Positions 60,456 through 62,179 of a stretch of 62,179 nt of DNA are shown here, one piece after another. The notes beneath the pieces were generated by a model. The model had not been told where the DNA came from. It did no database searches and saw nothing but the letters and a program-made list of their open reading frames with translations. Position numbers and translations under genes: made by a program. The DNA comes from Syntrophobacterales bacterium (GTDB lineage Bacteria; Desulfobacterota; Syntrophia; Syntrophales; UBA5619): NCBI GenBank assembly GCA_019429105.1, contig JAHYJE010000020.1, positions 1 through 62,179 on the forward strand. The letters run 5' to 3'. Position 1 is the stretch's first letter, and the number at the start of each line of letters is the position of its first letter.

Positions 60456-60907
60456 CGAAAATACTCATTATCTATCACTCACAGACGGGAAACACCGAAA
60501 GGATGGCGCAGGCCGTAGCCGAAGGCGCCCGCCTCCTTGAAAATACGGAGGTTCTGATAAAAAAGGCGCAGGAAGCCTCCGTTACAGACCTGCTGGCGGC
60601 GGACGGTCTGGCGATCGGAACCCCGGAAAACTTCGGATATATGGCGGGGATGATAAAGGATTTCTTTGACCGGACTTTCTACCCGGCACAGGATAAGGTG
60701 TTCAGAAAACCGTATGTCGTTTTTATCAGCGCCGGAAACGACGGCGAAGGCGCCCTCCGCAGCGTCGAGCGGATCGCCCTGGGTTACAAATTCAAAAAGG
60801 TTTACGAACCGGTGATTTCTACCGGTGGTTTGACCGAGGACGTCCTGGAAAAATGCCGTAACCTCGGAGGCGTGCTTGCGGGCGGCTGCCAAATGGGAAT
60901 TTTCTGA
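60452..60907 (+). CDS. Flavodoxin-family protein
   Basis: 151 residues from ATG 60452 (ATGA overlap with trmJ). FMN-phosphate loop HSQTGNTERMA (about 9-19), ADGLAIGTPENFGYMAG (about 49-65) and VFISAGNDGEGAL. A small flavin electron carrier or NAD(P)H reductase-like protein; the redox partner is unknown. Confidence 0.85.
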   Translation: MTKILIIYHSQTGNTERMAQAVAEGARLLENTEVLIKKAQEASVTDLLAADGLAIGTPENFGYMAGMIKDFFDRTFYPAQDKVFRKPYVVFISAGNDGEGALRSVERIALGYKFKKVYEPVISTGGLTEDVLEKCRNLGGVLAGGCQMGIF

Positions 60908-60982
60908 GCAGGACAGAGCGAGAGAATCTTTGCGTTAATAATTCATTTGATTTTCATTTAATTATCCGTTAACATTCGCAAC

Positions 60983-61240
60983 ATGTTCGCGATCAGATTC
61001 AGCAAACAGGCCAACAAAATCAAGGCAAAAAAGCCCAAGGGCATTGCCGGGCGGATTGATGCCGAGCTTGAATCGATCGCCGCAAATCTCGCAGCCTATC
61101 AAGGAGACTGGAAGCCGCTGCAAGGCTCACCTTTTTGGCGACTGCGCGTGGGGGATTGGCGGGCAATCTGTGAAATTATCAACAAAGAACTTATAATCTA
61201 CGTCCTTAAAATCGGATCGAGAGGAGACGTTTACAAATGA
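60983..61240 (+). CDS. RelE/ParE-family toxin
   Basis: 85 residues. FSKQANKIKAKKPKGIAGRID, then PLQGSPFWRLRVGDWRAICEI (about 45-65) and a VLKIGSRGDVYK ending, the RelE beta-sheet with basic surface. Toxin-first pair with the HTH gene, 4-base overlap. Different subfamily from the cassette toxin at 9313. Confidence 0.85.
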   Translation: MFAIRFSKQANKIKAKKPKGIAGRIDAELESIAANLAAYQGDWKPLQGSPFWRLRVGDWRAICEIINKELIIYVLKIGSRGDVYK

Positions 61241-61614
61241 ACATCCAGATCATCGAACATAACGGCGCACCGGAATATGCAATCGTCCCTTTTCGTGAAT
61301 GGGAAACGATCATCGATCGTTTGGAAGAGATGGAAGATATTCGTGATGCCCGTACGATCTCTGCCGCAATTGCCGGCGGTGAAGAAACCTACCCGCATGA
61401 ATTCGTCAAGCGCCTGTCGTCAGAGGAAAATCCTCTTAGGGTATGGCGTGAATATAGAAAACTCACACTGGCAACGCTGGCCAAGGAGTGCGGCGTATCA
61501 ATCCCGGCCCTGTCCCAGATCGAAAACGATAAGCGAACCCCCAGCGTGGATTTACTGCGTAGGCTTTCAAAGGCGCTACGCTGCGACATGGAGGACCTTA
61601 TCCGGGTAGATTAG
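61237..61614 (+). CDS. Xre-type antitoxin with N-terminal toxin-binding region
   Basis: 125 residues. N-terminal ~50 residues are Phd-like (EYAIVPFREWETIIDRLEEMED); the C-terminal half is an Xre helix-turn-helix LTLATLAKECGVSIPALSQIENDKRTPSVDLLRRLSKAL (about 76-114). It would neutralise the RelE toxin and repress the operon. Three bases before the next gene. Confidence 0.85.
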   Translation: MNIQIIEHNGAPEYAIVPFREWETIIDRLEEMEDIRDARTISAAIAGGEETYPHEFVKRLSSEENPLRVWREYRKLTLATLAKECGVSIPALSQIENDKRTPSVDLLRRLSKALRCDMEDLIRVD

Positions 61615-61617
61615 CGA

Positions 61618-62085
61618 ATGCTTTATCGTTTGATTTTACAAAAAGCGCAGGAATGGCTTACCTCGGAAGGATGTACGATCCGGCCGCTTCTGGATTACAT
61701 CAATGCCAACGGCAATTTTCGCGAAGCCCAGGTGCAAGCCCTGCTCGTATACTTATTCCTGAAAATCGCAGGCGGGAATAAACGGCTCGGGACATTGTTT
61801 GCGGAGGGATTTTTCGCCCGCCCTGAAGACCTCTCTTCCCTGAACATTAATCAAGCCGCCCGAGCTGTTTTTGAAGCGAATCCCGCGGCAAGGGCATTAT
61901 TTGATCTGTCTCGCACCCCGCTCAATGGCCCGACTAACGGCAATGGTCACGGCAAAAAAAATCAAAAAACCCTGTTTCCTGATCTGGAAAAATACCTTGT
62001 GGCGCATCCGCAGGAGACAGATTATTTGTCCATCAGCAAGAAACTTTTTTACAGTCGAGTAGAGCAGCTTCTCCCGACGCTGTAG
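61618..62085 (+). pseudogene. N-terminal fragment of a DEAD/DEAH-type helicase protein
   Basis: 155 residues. LILQKAQEWL ... GCTIRPLLDYINANGNFREAQVQALLVYLFLKIAGGNKRLGTLFAEGFF and a later YLSISKKLFYSRVEQLLPTL resemble the start of large defence-type helicases, which continue directly into the motor (SLPMGAGKT-type Walker A). Here the frame ends at 62085 without any helicase motif. I judge it a truncated gene; a stand-alone small protein is less likely. Remaining 94 bases to the window end show nothing. Confidence 0.5.
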
Positions 62086-62179
62086 GCTGATGTTTGTGTT
62101 CTCCGTTTCCGCCTGGTTTCCCGGCGGTGCCACATCATCTCAACCATACATCAGTTGTCGCTGACCCCTCTCAGAACCG

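Noticed and set aside
1-62179. CRISPR arrays, tRNA and rRNA genes
   Set aside because: I looked for regular spacer-repeat series and for tRNA cloverleaf or rRNA landmarks in the intergenic gaps and saw none; a covariance search was not possible.

Overview
The window looks like chromosomal DNA of an anaerobic or facultative bacterium of the former Deltaproteobacteria (Desulfobacterota; a Syntrophales-like lineage is my best guess). This is inferred from gene content: 2-oxoglutarate:ferredoxin oxidoreductase, an electron-transfer-flavoprotein/acyl-CoA dehydrogenase set, a TRAP carboxylate transporter, sigma-54 activators, and remnants of a split-type glutamate synthase. No rRNA, tRNA or CRISPR array was seen.

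Left part (1-14,040): an integron. At the left edge the N-terminal part of a tyrosine recombinase of integron-integrase type reads leftwards. To its right are six sites with attC architecture (ends matching or resembling RYYYAAC and GTTRRRY around imperfect stems), all in the same orientation. They separate cargo modules: a type I restriction-modification operon (hsdM-rhuM-hsdS-hsdR), a metallo-beta-lactamase-fold protein, a membrane protein, a RelE/HigA-type toxin-antitoxin pair, a two-gene restriction-modification system whose methyltransferase carries a nuclease-like tail, and a zeta-toxin-like kinase with a small partner. A decayed IS21-family element closes the array.

Centre (14,074-54,572): mainly metabolic genes. 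These are an acyl-CoA ligase with a TRAP transporter and a broken sigma-54 regulator; an SDR, UbiE and an HD hydrolase; acd-etfB-etfA; YbaK, thioredoxin and Nudix; a D,D-carboxypeptidase and phosphoglycerate mutase. A long leftward block follows the TCA order, korDABC, sucC-sucD, sdhA. Its sdhB is fused to a Rieske protein and is followed by a cytochrome b6/cytochrome c fusion and one Sdh membrane anchor. The layout suggests a physically linked succinate dehydrogenase and quinol:cytochrome c oxidoreductase, which is the most unusual system in the window. Next come a NifA-like activator with a sigma-54 promoter, a collapsed glutamate synthase locus, glnA, and carA-guaA-carB-purF behind a leader with two mutually exclusive pairings.

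Right part (54,784-62,179): a second accessory zone with degraded mcrBC, a truncated radC, a RhuM-Fic fusion, hicAB, a second RelE/Xre pair and a helicase fragment, interrupted by a Mut7-C protein, a TrmJ-like methyltransferase and a flavodoxin.

A recurring oddity is genes that keep both ends but lack their middle (istB, a sigma-54 regulator, glt, mcrB, mcrC, possibly radC). This could be real decay or repeated assembly collapse, and cannot be settled from one sequence.
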